Below are positions 32,910-44,000 of a stretch of DNA of 64,000 nucleotides, in pieces; position 1 is the stretch's first letter, and each line of letters starts with the position of its first letter. Source of the stretch: Aquatica leii. Taxonomy: Eukaryota > Arthropoda > Insecta > Coleoptera > Lampyridae. The stretch covers positions 1,390,001 to 1,454,000 of the forward strand of contig CM069435.1 of assembly GCA_035610365.1 (NCBI GenBank), given 5' to 3'. The position numbers and the translations under genes were made by a program. A model generated the notes under the pieces. That model ran no database searches. It saw only the letters and a list, made by a program, of their open reading frames with translations, and was not told the origin of the DNA.

Positions 32910-34211
32910 ATGTCAACTACAATTAAAATTATAACCAGTAGAGTATTAGAAAATAGGGCACTGCAAATTATTTTATATAAAAATTTGAAATCAACATATT
33001 ATACATTAACTAAGTTAAATAAGACAAATCCACAGAAAAAGCCTTCGAATAATGTTTTCAAGTACGGACTTATATTTGCTTCAACCGTTGTTGCATACAA
33101 ACTGTTTAAAAATCGTTTCGTTGTACCAGCTGCAAATGCTAGTAGTGCTCGAAGGCAAAATTATAATTTTATAGCGGATGTTGTAGAAACGTGTTCTCCC
33201 TCAGTTGTTTACATAGAAATAAAAGATATACGAAGATTAGATTTTTTTACTGGTAAACCGATGACAATATCAAATGGTTCCGGCTTTATAATAAAATCAG
33301 ATGGATTAATAGTAACTAACGCTCATGTGGTCACTAATAAACCACAAGCCAAAGTGGAAGTGCGTTTGTTAAATGGTCAGGTATATAACGGAATAGTTGA
33401 AGATGTCGACATACAAAGTGATTTAGCAACTGTACGAATTCAAGCTAAGAATCTACCAGTTATGAATTTAGGAAATTCAGCAGAACTAAGACCAGGAGAA
33501 TTTGTTGTTGCCATTGGTAGTCCACTTTCTTTGAGCAATACGGTTACTTCGGGTGTAGTATGTAGATCAGAATTTCTATTATTATTAATCTGAAATAGGT
33601 GAGTTCAACCCACAGGGGCGCTGATGAATTAGGAATACGCGGCAAAGATATGAACTATATCCAAACCGATGCTGCAATTACCTTTGGAAATTCGGGTGGT
33701 CCACTTGTTAATTTAGATGGAGAAGCAATTGGAGTGAATAGTATGAAAGTAACAGCTGGAATATCATTCGCAATTCCAATTAACTATGTTAAGCAATTTC
33801 TAAACAACACAAAAGGCAATAAAGGTACTGCCCAAATTGAAAATGCCAGGAGACGGTATATGGGGATTACCATGTTGACATTAACCCCAGAAATCATTTT
33901 CGAAATGCAACAACGAGATCAGTACGTTCCTTCTAGTATTACCCATGGTGTTTTAGTATGGAAAGTAATGCTCGGATCTCCAGCACATAGGTGAGGTAGA
34001 GTAATAAAATATATATTTTTCTAAGTAACTAATCCTTAGTGGTGGATTACAACCGGGAGATATTGTAACAGAAATAAATAACAAATCCATAAAAAGTGCT
34101 AATGATGTCTATTCAGTTTTGTCCGAGTCAAAAACGAAAACGTTATCTATGACTGTTATTAGATTAGGAAAACTTGTTAGTGTTTCTGTTATACCTGAAG
34201 ACATAAATTAA
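32910..34211 (+). CDS. HtrA2: Mitochondrial serine protease HtrA2/Omi
   Basis: Exons 32910-33557, 33599-33990 and 34040-34211 (introns 41 and 49 bp) give 403 residues, normal for the family. I chose the ATG at 32910 because the frame upstream opens only with GTG. Residues 1-50 are a basic, Asp/Glu-poor mitochondrial presequence; 52-66 is a single membrane segment. The trypsin-like domain has His139 (VTNAHVV), Asp171 (QSDLATVRI) and Ser248 (GNSGGPLV). A PDZ domain follows (about 300-400, [15 protein letters not shown]). HtrA2 is an intermembrane-space protease for protein quality control that promotes cell death when released. The position of the usual IAP-binding AVPS reads VVPA here. The gene is intact, and its stop is 22 bp from that of TSR2 on the other strand. 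Confidence 0.96.
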
Positions 34212-34233
34212 ATAATAAAATTTGAATAAACAT

Positions 34234-34868
34234 TTATTTTTTTCTACGAGATTTTACAGTTGTCCATTCAGAATCCTCTTCCATTGGTGTTGCTGTGTTT
34301 ATTTCTTCACTTTCACCAGCAACATCCTAAAAATAATAAACAAAGCAATTAAATACCCCAAATTGACTTAGTAGAACACTTAATCAATAATAAAATATAG
34401 ATAACTACCAACAAACTTCAAATTAATAAATACTTTACCTCAACTGGTTGTGACTGCATTTGTGTTTGATTTGATAACCAAGGATTACATGTTGGTAAAT
34501 TTTGATACTCTAATTCACATTGCTCCAAATTTCCTTCTTTTATCAACAACGAAAACCTATGTAGCAAACTAGCAACCTCAAAGGGTGAATTATCCTCGCA
34601 GATTGTATCAAATTCTTCATCTAGTATGTCTTCGAGAGCTTCTTTAATATCGCTTACTTGTATAGTTGCCTCGTTTAAACAAAATTGTGTCATGTAATCT
34701 ACACATTCTACAGCGACCTGAAAAGTTTAGTTTAAATAACGCATACTTAAATTCTGATTGATATACTTGTCGGCTATTTGGACCTCCCATGCCATGTTCT
34801 ACTGCTAATCTTATTGCAGTCCAGTTGTTGAATATTTGCTCAACTATCGTGCGAAATTTGTCTTCCAT
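34234..34868 (-). CDS. TSR2: Pre-rRNA-processing protein TSR2
   Basis: Exons 34868-34767, 34717-34439 and 34326-34234 give 157 residues, the usual length. All junctions are in phase 0 with GT/AG introns of 49 and 112 bp. The start MEDKFRTIVEQIFNNWTAIR leads into AVEHGMGGPNSRQ, the conserved helical block with the Gly-Gly motif. It continues VAVECVDYMTQFCLNEATIQ and an acidic stretch, DILDEEFDTICEDNS. The C-terminus is acidic then basic (MEEDSEWTTVKSRRKK), as in TSR2. TSR2 is the chaperone of ribosomal protein eS26 and is needed for 20S pre-rRNA processing. No poly(A) signal fits before the convergent HtrA2 gene, so the two 3' ends probably overlap. Confidence 0.94.
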
Positions 34869-36120
34869 TAGGCAATTAAAATACCAGAAAATGTATTTGA
34901 AAAGTATGCAAACTTTTGAGGTTATGTGCAATATTTAAACAGTTGTGCCAACTATTGTAGTGTCTTCGATTCTAACTATACCGTGTTGCCAAAACAAAGG
35001 TTGTTTTATTTAAAACCTAAACAAAAGCTATTTTTCATAATATAAACAATTTTTGACTTAATATCTGCACAAAACAGAAATAATCAGCTTAAATTACATT
35101 TACGTTTGAAGAATCCAAGCAATCATAATAATCAATGACGTTAAATAAACGTAACTGTTATTTCTTTAAAATAACGTCTCTAAATGTATACTATCTTATT
35201 GGCCAAATTACAGTTTTTTTCACAATTGCAAAAATTGTACGTTATTTTCTCTTACTATAATTTTGTAATTTTGGTATTTTTCTTGTAATTAATTTGTTCA
35301 TTTACCTAAAAAAACACTGTAAGCAAAGCCCTCAATTAAGTTTGAACAAATTACTAAATCAAATAAAAAACTTGCATAACAAAATGTATTTATTTATTTA
35401 TTGTTAATATACTCAAACATATTACAAAAAAAGTATTTGTGGTTATTTAGGATACGTTACAAAATTACTTTAATAACGTAAAAGTGATGTAATAAAAACC
35501 GGATCTGTTTGGCTGGAAAAGTAACGCTGAAATTCAGATGCTATAATTGTTTAAAGAACTTGTATTTTTTGATTTTGATTGTTCTTCTGTTGACAAAATA
35601 AACTCTTCACTTAGAAGCAAATTTCCGCGTCATTGTTCGATTTAGGTTCTGACACATTATTTTATCACATACTGCAGTGATAGATATTAGTGATAGTATA
35701 AGAAAGAACATTTGTATAAGTAAAAACACGTAGTATAAGGATAGGGAGGAAAAAGAGGGGAGTGATGTGATGAGTTTGTTTTTGGGGACCGGAGAGGGGA
35801 CTCGAGTGGTGAGAACGAAAGGTGACGGATGGGAGATGCAGAGAAGTTTTTTTCTTGACGCATGAGGAAGTGGAGGTATTGCACCTGTAGCAGTCATAAC
35901 GAATTTAACATCAAATGGGAACAAATTTAAAGTATCTTTAACTGGTGCAGTTTAGTGATCAAACGGCAAAGATGAAACAATAAAAAGACAGTTTTAGTGA
36001 AAATTAAGAAATTGAATAAATGCGAATGTCGCCACCGAGGGGGAGCGCTGTTAATCACATGCGCTGACCAGGTATCGGTAGATTGGTTGAGAACGGAGCT
36101 AGGGAGAGTAGCTCCGTAGA
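34869..36120. other. Intergenic region, AT-rich
   Basis: No gene is supported. The minus-strand frames near 35607-35924 are Ser/Pro/Leu-rich and lack family resemblance. A G-rich stretch (35745-35850) and a GC-rich block at 36025-36130 are noticeable; the latter may be the 5' edge of the LINE that follows. Confidence 0.4.
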
Positions 36121-36123
36121 AGG

Positions 36124-36468
36124 GCTGCTAAGCTTCGATTCCTCGAAACGAAAGACCTTCCAAAACCAGTGCGAGCACACGCCTGGATTCCCGGAGCCCA
36201 TGTGGAACCGTTAAAGATTCTGAAAAGGATCGAGATCCAGAATGCTGGTGTTGTAACCAGCAACTGGCGTGTAGTGGACAGGAAGGAGGACCCTAAGAAA
36301 CAAACATTGATTGTCGTTATGGACCAAATTTCCTGGGACAAGATGGGGGCTATTTGCAACCATAGTCCCTACGTCAACTTTACTAGAGTGACGTTTAAAC
36401 TCGTCTCCAAGACGAAGGTGGGGGGGGGAGGCGACCAGTATAGAGTGCGAAGAGAAGACAGTAGTTGA
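36124..36468 (+). pseudogene. LINE ORF1 C-terminal part (DUF4780-like)
   Basis: Reads FLETKDLPKPVRAHAWIPGA, LKILKRIEIQNAGVVTSNWR, then TLIVVMDQISWDKMGAI. This fits the DUF4780 domain found in insect retroelement ORF1 proteins. The N-terminal half is absent. The run of nine G at 36420-36428 lies just before the frame ends. Confidence 0.7.
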
Positions 36469-36524
36469 GGAGCCCTCAGAGGAACCACAGCCCATTGCAC
36501 CCCAGTTGGTAGGTACAGGTTTAA

Positions 36525-37600
36525 ATGGTTAAACTTGTACAAATAAACCTGCATCACAGTAGGGCGGCATCTGCTGCCCTCTGTGCTTATATGAATAAAC
36601 ATCATATTGATGTAGCCCTGGTACAAAAACCTTGGACTTTTAAAGGGCAAACACGAGGTCTGGGATTGAGAGGAGCGCGGCTCATTGCTGAGCCAACCGA
36701 AACCAATCCCCGACCGTGCGTTATAGCTAGAGATAGCGTTAAACTACTGCCACTTTGGGAATTCTGTTGCAGAGACCTGGCGGCAGAGACGCTGACAATG
36801 AAAATGGATGGGAGCGAGAGGGAACTAATGCTCGGTTCTGCATACCTCCCCTACGACCAACCAAATCCACCACCAACCATAGAAGTCTCCAAACTGGTGG
36901 ACCACTGTCAGCGGAAAGGATGGCAAATCCTCCTCGGATGCGATGCCAATGCGCACCACACTGTGTGGGGCAGCAATGACATCAACAAAAGAGGTGAGTC
37001 TCTCCTAGATTATATTATTAATAAAAATCTAGAGGTGGCCAACGTAGACAACGAGCCGACCTTCGTCAATATACGACGAAGGGAAGTAATTGATATAACA
37101 TTTTGAACTGTGACTGCTTGCAGCTCAGTACACAACAGGCATATGTCAGAAGAGCCATCGCTATCTGACCATAGATATATTCGCTTTGACATTGAGTCAA
37201 GCGAAGCGGCAATGGCCGTATACAGAAATCCGAAAAGAACCTCTATAGAGAAAGCTCGTCGAGTCAAGCTCGAGAACTGTCCCGACGAGGTCAATGACTC
37301 GGCGGGATTAGAGGCCATGGAAGAAAACCTTCGCATGGCCATCATAGATGCCTATGAGGCAAGGTGTCCCGCGAAAGAGAAAAGAACCTCAAGTAGAATG
37401 CCCTGGTGGCATGAGGGACTCTCTCGATTGCGGTCTCAGACAAGAAAGCTCTTTAATAGAGCAAAAAACACCGGGGAATGGGGTTCATACGGAACCACAC
37501 TCACCGAATACAATGCGAGGAAATCGAACAAATTCCAGAAGGTGCGAGAGTCCAAACAGCTTTACAAGGAGGAACAGGGGCTAGAATCGGTTCCTTGAAG
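36525..37600 (+). pseudogene. LINE AP-endonuclease domain and linker
   Basis: MVKLVQINLHHSRAASAALC opens the APE domain; DVALVQKPW has Lys for the usual catalytic Glu. GSAYLPYD, LLGCDANAHHTVWGS and EVIDITF follow. A stop at 37104 is followed by EEPSLSDHRYIRFDI, the catalytic Ser-Asp-His end, in a new frame (37110-37598). The linker contains MPWWHEGLSRLRSQTRKLF. Confidence 0.85.
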
Positions 37601-37739
37601 ACAAGTGTGGAGCGTTACACAGAGACCATGAAGGAGACCTTGGAGCTTCTGCTCCAGTCACACTTTCCGGGATCAAAAACCCTCACCAAATCTGACGCTA
37701 GCGTATCAACAACTCTGGAACCCCTCTCGAGGGGAAACA

Positions 37740-39040
37740 CGACAGATTGGGTTCTAGCTCGTCAGATAGTGAACCTAATCAAAATTAGGTGGGCAGTAAA
37801 AAATTTTCATCCATACAAATCCCCAGGGATGGATGGAATTTTCCCTGCTCTATTACAACAAGGCTTAGACCTGCTAGCCTCCACACTGTGTACATTACTA
37901 AGGGCAAGCGTTGCCCTGGGATACATACCTATGGCGTAGAGGAACGTAAAAGTCGTATTTATACCCAAACCTGGGCGGGACTCATACGCCCTAGCTAAGT
38001 CGTTTAGACCTAATAGTCTAACGTCATTTCTCTTCAAACTATTGGAGAAACTCATTGAGCGACACATTAGGGACGAGGTGCTGGGGCCTGATCGTATCAG
38101 TAAATACCAATGTGCCTATCAACCAGGTAAATCCTGTAAACTTGCCGTCCACAGAGTAGTGGACGCAGCCGAAAGGGCGATCTCCTGCAAAGAAGTGGCT
38201 CTGGGGGCGTTTTAAGACATAGAGAGGGCGTTTGATAATACCTCTCTATAATCGATTAGAACTGCTATGGAAATGAAAGGGGTACATACTACCGTGGGTA
38301 GATGGATTGATACCATGCTAAGACGTAAAAACATTACGGCCTCGGTTAATAATGACTCTGTAGCGGTCCGAGCTGCACGATGATGTCCGCAGGGAGGAGT
38401 TCTCTCCCCGTTACTGTGGTGTTTGGTGATAGACGGACTGCTGAGGCAATTAAGTGAGGCAGGCTTCAACACGGTTGGCTATGCCGACGACATAGTGATT
38501 GTGGTACGTGGCAGATTTGAAGAGACCGTATCAGTTGTGATGCAGGGAGCCTTAAATCTAGTTGAACGGTGGTGTAGAGAAGAGGGCTTGTCGGTCAATC
38601 CGGCAAAAACGAACCTCATTCTCTTCTCACGAAGAAAAGGTCCGACAAAGCTAAAGAGCATAGCAATATACGGAGCCAAGCTAGAGGTAGTGAGGAAAGG
38701 CAAATACTTGGGCGTAACATTAGACCAGGGACTAACCTTCAAACCACACCTAGAGAGAATAGCGAACAAAGCCACAAAGTCCTTGTGGGCTTGCAGGCGA
38801 GCGTTCAGAAGCAAGTGGAACTTATCTCCAAAGATGACCCACTGCATATACACTCCAATGATCAAACCGATCATTACGTACGCGTCACTGGTGTGGTGGC
38901 ATAGGACCTTCACCCAGAGGGCCATACAGACACTCAGTAAAGTACAGCGCAGAGCTTGCCTTGGAATCACGGGGGCAATGATAACCACCCCGACAGCAGC
39001 CGTGGAGACTCTTGGACCTGCCGCCACTACACCTAGTAAT
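37740..39040 (+). pseudogene. LINE reverse transcriptase
   Basis: Broken into frames: NFHPYKSPGMDGIFPALLQQ (about 37800), KPGRDSYALAKSFRPNSLTS, YQCAYQPGKSCKLAVHRVV (about 38105), a QGGVLSPLLWCLVIDGLL run (about 38390), then GYADDIVIVVRG (38480), the polymerase site. The 38423-39043 frame continues through the thumb with KYLGVTLDQGLTFKPHLERI and TYASLVWW. At least four stops or shifts occur upstream of the active site. Confidence 0.87.
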
Positions 39041-39212
39041 TAAGGCGGAGGCACTCAGAGGGGCATACCGCCTGAGAGAGAGATCTCTAAAGACAAAAAC
39101 CTCAGTATGATAACTGAGAGAATACCCAAAACAGTTTGTCCTATTAAACTGTTTAAGACAACAATCTCCACCCGTTACGACTCGGAGAACAATTCCAACA
39201 AAACAAAGCTGA

Positions 39213-39758
39213 ATGCAATTGTGTATTACACATGGCTCAAAAACCACTGGCTCTAGAGTGCACGGGAGCAATGGACAGGGCTGCAGAATCTCTGTAAGCC
39301 TAGGTCGAAAAGCGACCGTGTTCCAAGCCGAGGTATATGCAATCCTGACAGCATCTGCTCAACTATTAAAAGAGAACCTTTCTAAAAGGAAAATCTTTAT
39401 AGTCACAGACAGCAAAGCAGCAATTGCAGCATTAGATTCATATGTGGTGAACTCAGGGCTAGTACTTGAATGCACACAAATGCTAAACGCACTAGGTAAT
39501 TGTAATACAGTTACACTAGTGTGGGCACCTGGGCATGCGGGAATCGCGGGTAAAATGGGACTGACTGATAGCCCGTTATGCAGGGGTTGTGGTGAAGAGG
39601 AAGAAACTTCATACCACGTCATCTGCCACTGGGAAGCATTCACAAGGGCAAGGAAACGCCTACTTGGAAATGAAAAGATTACACAAGAGGAAGTAACGAA
39701 GATTCGCCCTACTGAAATCCTAGACTTTATCAAAGATACCGGTATTCTAGAAGGGTAG
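39213..39758 (+). pseudogene. LINE RNase H and zinc motif
   Basis: THGSKTTGSRVHG gives the first Asp region (TDGS reads THGS), QAEVYAILTASAQLL the Glu, IFIVTDSKAAIAAL the second Asp and LVWAPGHAGIAGK the His. A deletion then fuses it to LCRGCGEEEETSYHVICHW, the C-terminal Cys/His motif. The internal start Met is not meaningful. Confidence 0.85.
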
Positions 39759-39830
39759 AAAACATCGGGGAGCACAATAGACCTACAGGTAGCGGTGCCG
39801 GGATCATATTGGGATCACCCCTAGATAAAA

Positions 39831-40433
39831 TAATAATAATTGGTTTATATTGGTAAAACATGGAATTCCTGGAAAGCATGAAAACACCAAAAAACTTTAA
39901 CAGAGAAGACGAGGATCGACTCGGCAAAAACCGCAGTCACTTTAATCGATCAATCACAACCATAACAATAATGCAAGATTAGCAAAGAAACAGAAAACAA
40001 CAGTCTTAAAATAACTATTGCAGAATCTGACGGTTATCAACAAAACGTTTAGAAAACTGCACGTTTCAAACAAACAATCAACAGCAATTTATTTTAGTCA
40101 ATTAATCAAATTACGTTTTTAATACATCACTCTCACGTTATTAGAATACCTTTTGTAACGTACTTCACCTAACCACAAGTATTTTTTCATTTTTAGTTTG
40201 ATTTAATAAATTATTAAAACTCAATTGAGAGATTTAAATTTACTTATTGTTTTGATTGCATGGGGTTACACAAATTAAACACAAAAAAAGAATTAAAATA
40301 AATAATACAAATATCATGCTTTAGAAATGGCATTGGCAACGTTGCAATCAAAACCCATCGATTAACGTGCTAACGTCATTGTAAAATAAATAACTTGCAA
40401 CTATCTTCTGACCAAGTACTTTTTAACAATAAA
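39831..40433. other. Spacer, presumed SMIM30-like promoter
   Basis: AT-rich; no gene or repeat recognised. The 5' region of the small gene at 40434 must lie here. Confidence 0.4.
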
Positions 40434-40550
40434 ATGTTTGATTTTGGTGATACTTTAGCGCTTATTTTGGGTCTGGCCGTTAGTATTATAGGAATTTTAG
40501 CTTGTTTAGGGGCATATGCACGAAAGCACTCGGTAATGGAAAGATTGTAG
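40434..40550 (+). CDS. SMIM30-like membrane microprotein (38 aa)
   Basis: ATG 40434 to TAG 40548-40550. The peptide starts MFDFGDTLAL, has a single membrane segment (ILGLAVSIIGILACLG) and ends with AYARKHSVMERL. The block GD.LAL.LG..VSI.GI.ACLG.YARK matches the C-terminal half of vertebrate SMIM30 (small integral membrane protein 30) as I remember it. The vertebrate protein of about 59 residues has an N-terminal signal peptide that is missing here; a first exon upstream could supply it, but no acceptor is visible. The frame upstream of the ATG is open to a stop about 55 bp away. The function is uncertain in insects. Confidence 0.72.
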   Translation: MFDFGDTLALILGLAVSIIGILACLGAYARKHSVMERL

Positions 40551-41079
40551 ACGTAAGGTAGAATCAAATTATTCTCTGGAATGACTAATAACATTTATCG
40601 CTCTTTCAGATCAAAGTTGAAGAATTTTTATATGAAGGAATTGCGTAGAATGTACATACATTAATAGCGTTATTGATAATGGTGACTTATTTTTGAAATA
40701 TAAATTATTTGCTATAACTTTGCATCTATATATTTTCCTTTTTTGTCTAAATTGTTCCGGTACTGTGATCGGGGATGCTTAGAACATAGAAGTGTTTCTT
40801 GTTAGAATTAGTGTAGAAATTGAAGTATATATATGATAGTGTTATCAATTCAAAAACCTGCTCCTGTATTTTTTTTACTCGGTTTGACTTGCTGGTTCTT
40901 GTTTGCTTATTATTTCTTTGGTCAGTGATGCACTGCGTTTTAGGGCATAATCTCTATGTCTACAAGTCCCAGTCAATATCTTACGACGTTTAAATAAATA
41001 ATTTTATTTGTACTAATACAAAAAATAGAAAACAAATTAACACATAGAAACATGAAAAACACAATGATTACAAGAAAGT

Positions 41080-44000
41080 TTAAGCTAAACACTGTTTAAT
41101 ACGAGATAATACTTGTGCATTATATTCTTTATAATTAATAGGATCCACGCGAATAGCAATTGTTTTTAGCCGTGTCTCATCCTGAAAGTTAAATTAATAA
41201 AAACCAAATGTTTGCATGCACAATTCTTACATTATAAGTATTCATTTTTGCGCGACATTTAAAAATAAACTGCTTAAAATGGATTTTTTCTGCAATTTTT
41301 GCTAAAGCTTGAGGATCATTTTCTGATGCCTCCCCAACAACTTGCGAGGACAGGCCTAGTATTTTTTCAGCTTCAGAAGCAAATAAACTTAACCAAATGT
41401 TGCCGCTCCAGTCAGCTACATTAATCTATAATTATATATGAGTATTAATCAATGCTAAAAAGCTTTTAAGTCGCGGTACCGATCCCAATAATAAATATTT
41501 AAAGTTTGTAAACTCCATATTGCATTTTTCACAACGGTACATTCCATTTTGGAGATCGGTAACTTTCTTCTTACACTCGGCAGTGGGGCAAGCCTTGTAA
41601 AACCCTTTTTCGGAACGGTATAAAAGAACGGTGCCTTTGAATTGGAAGTAATCACCTCGCTCCCCTTGTCCCATACCTTGTTCCTCTACATCTTTAATAT
41701 TAATCCACGGTGTGCGAAATCCACCTGCACCAGACCTTCAACACAATTCCATATAATACAAATACATAAATTAAAAAGATTCTCACGTTGCGCTGATATT
41801 AGTTATATTGTTTCGCATGCCTTCATTAACAAACCATTGTTTAAGACTATGAGCTTCAAGAATATCCGGGTTGATCTTTATTATGCTTAAAGTTACAGTC
41901 GAAATGTTTTTACCACCACCAAATTCGCCAACTTTTGCACCTTTAATTACAATCACGGGTTGCAAAGATCCATCAAAATTTTCTGCGTCGTTTCCCCATA
42001 AAGTTAAAGCGACCTAAAAACACTTTGCAGATTCAGGTTGTATTCAAATAGCCCTCACCCCGCAGTTAGATTGATCTATAACAGTAACTTCGCGTTTTTT
42101 TAGTTCTCTGCCAGTTGAACGAGCTTGGAACGTTTGGACGTCTGATGTAGTTTTACAAATTCCAATTACATCTATAGGAAAGAAGAGTTAATGGTGACCA
42201 TGAATGATACTTAATATAATAAAATATTAAAAGTTCAACTAGTTCAGTGCCTCTCCTTTTAGAAGACGTTTCAAACTTTAACGAAATGGTCCAGAGTTTA
42301 CGAGATTTTTAAAAATCAACAGCTATTCGATTTTATCACATTTTGACACCGAATCTTTTTCTGCTACAATTAGTAACTACGTATTTATTTTCTAGCTAGA
42401 CTACGAAAAGAGGCGTGATCTACTTGAAGACCACGCACGACTTCCGCTTAGTTACACGACTACTGGAGGAGCACTAACGTAAATTCCACGGATACATGCT
42501 CCAATAGGAAAAACAACTGAAAGTTATCGTCATCACCCAAGGCATTTCGCTCAGCGTAGGCTCCGAGAAAGCAACGGAGGATGATCGCAGACGCGCGCCG
42601 AAGACCGACGCTTTGAAGAACATTTTCAACGAGCATTATGTGGGACGTTTACCGGTATATATTGAATCCTCAAACCCTAAGACTGGTTTCAGCTAATGCC
42701 ATCGATGCCAACATTTCGGCCACGCCCAGAATTGCTGTACAGAGATATGTGAAATGCGGAGAACATTTTACAGCTGTCTGTTGGAAAACACGCGAAGATG
42801 GTCCAGCAACGTGCTCTAACTGTAAGAAAGTACCCGCAGTCCTATCAAGACAGATACGCCAAGAAATTAGCTTCGCTAGAGCTATCGCTTTGATGCTATC
42901 CCTGCACCAATTTCAGAGGCAGAAACCACAGCAGTCGCACCAACAACCCATGAAGATCTGGACTTCGTATTGTACCTAAAGTTCGTCGAGTTTATGAAAG
43001 CACCCAATAGCCAAGTGTGAATAATACACCCTTTAAACCATATTCTTTAAAGTTAGCCACGCAAATTCTTCGAGAAAAGGAATGAACTATAGGATTTCGC
43101 GTACAGGCCTTAAGGTGTGTCGCGATCCAAAGATACCCAACTACGTAACGTACTGGAATGACCGGGCTACCGGACAGCAACATTGCAACGATCCGTTGAG
43201 AACGCGATATCCTCATATGCATCGACCGTTTCACACGATGGTTAGAACCCATCACCGTGCAAAATACCGAAACAGATATTTAGCTCAAGCATTCTTTGCC
43301 CACGGTATCCAGATTCGGAAGACTTTTCGAGTCACCACTAACCAGGGACAATTTGAAACAGAACTGTTTAAACAACTACAAGTCGTCAATCGATTCTCAC
43401 GAATGACAAAAGCCTATCGTCCACAAGTAAACGGCTTAACCGACAGACATATGAAAGCAGTCCTAATGCGTCTAAAGACGGAAAATTAGTTTTATACCTT
43501 ACTCATCTGATTATTAGGTATACACGCAGCATGGAAGGAAGACAAGCATAAATAGTATACAGCTAGAAAATACGCATACGGGAGTTCCCGGTCCGACAGA
43601 CCAACCGAGTCAATCCATGACCGGCAATAAGCTATGGAACACCTAAAAGCTTCGTGTTCAAACAACTCAACAATACCACCCAAGTTTTCCTGAGAAATTA
43701 CAACGTGAAGCAACCATACGACGGACTCTACACGGTAATCAAGCACGACACCAAAACATTCACGATAAATAAAGTAGGACAATCAGTTGCTGTAGCGACA
43801 GGCAGAAACAAACCAGCATTCGTTGAAGTAACTCCCGAGTTACCGCAGAAGAAAACATTGACAAACGCCGAAAGAAACAAGTAAGGAAGTATGCGAGGAT
43901 ACCACCACCCAAGGCTCGCCATTGGCCAAACCGTTTTATATTGGTCGGATACCATCCCTCTAGCAAGGCTTCGCTAAAACACCAGCTAGCTTCTTATTGA

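Larger units (their letters stand above)
36120..39830 (+). mobile_element. LINE with RNase H (I/LOA-like), 5'-truncated
   Basis: Order on the plus strand: ORF1 end with a DUF4780-like domain (36124-36468), AP-endonuclease (36525-37106), linker (37110-37600), reverse transcriptase (37740-39040), RNase H and C-terminal zinc motif (39213-39758), and a short A/T tail with TAATAATAATT (about 39829). An RNase H after RT is a property of the I/LOA-like group of non-LTR elements; I cannot settle the clade. Target duplications were not found. Confidence 0.83.

Noticed and set aside
35607..35924. Minus-strand 105-residue frame ending in a signal-like stretch
   Set aside because: No family motif, intron evidence or conserved neighbours; composition fits chance.
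36025..36055. GC-rich CCACCGAGGGGGAGCG resembling a CTCF/insulator site
   Set aside because: One base out of register with the consensus, and it lies at the edge of a LINE. Too weak to call.
37478..37939. A 153-residue plus-strand frame overlapping the LINE linker
   Set aside because: It is the correct frame only for part of the RT start; listed under the LINE and not as a gene.
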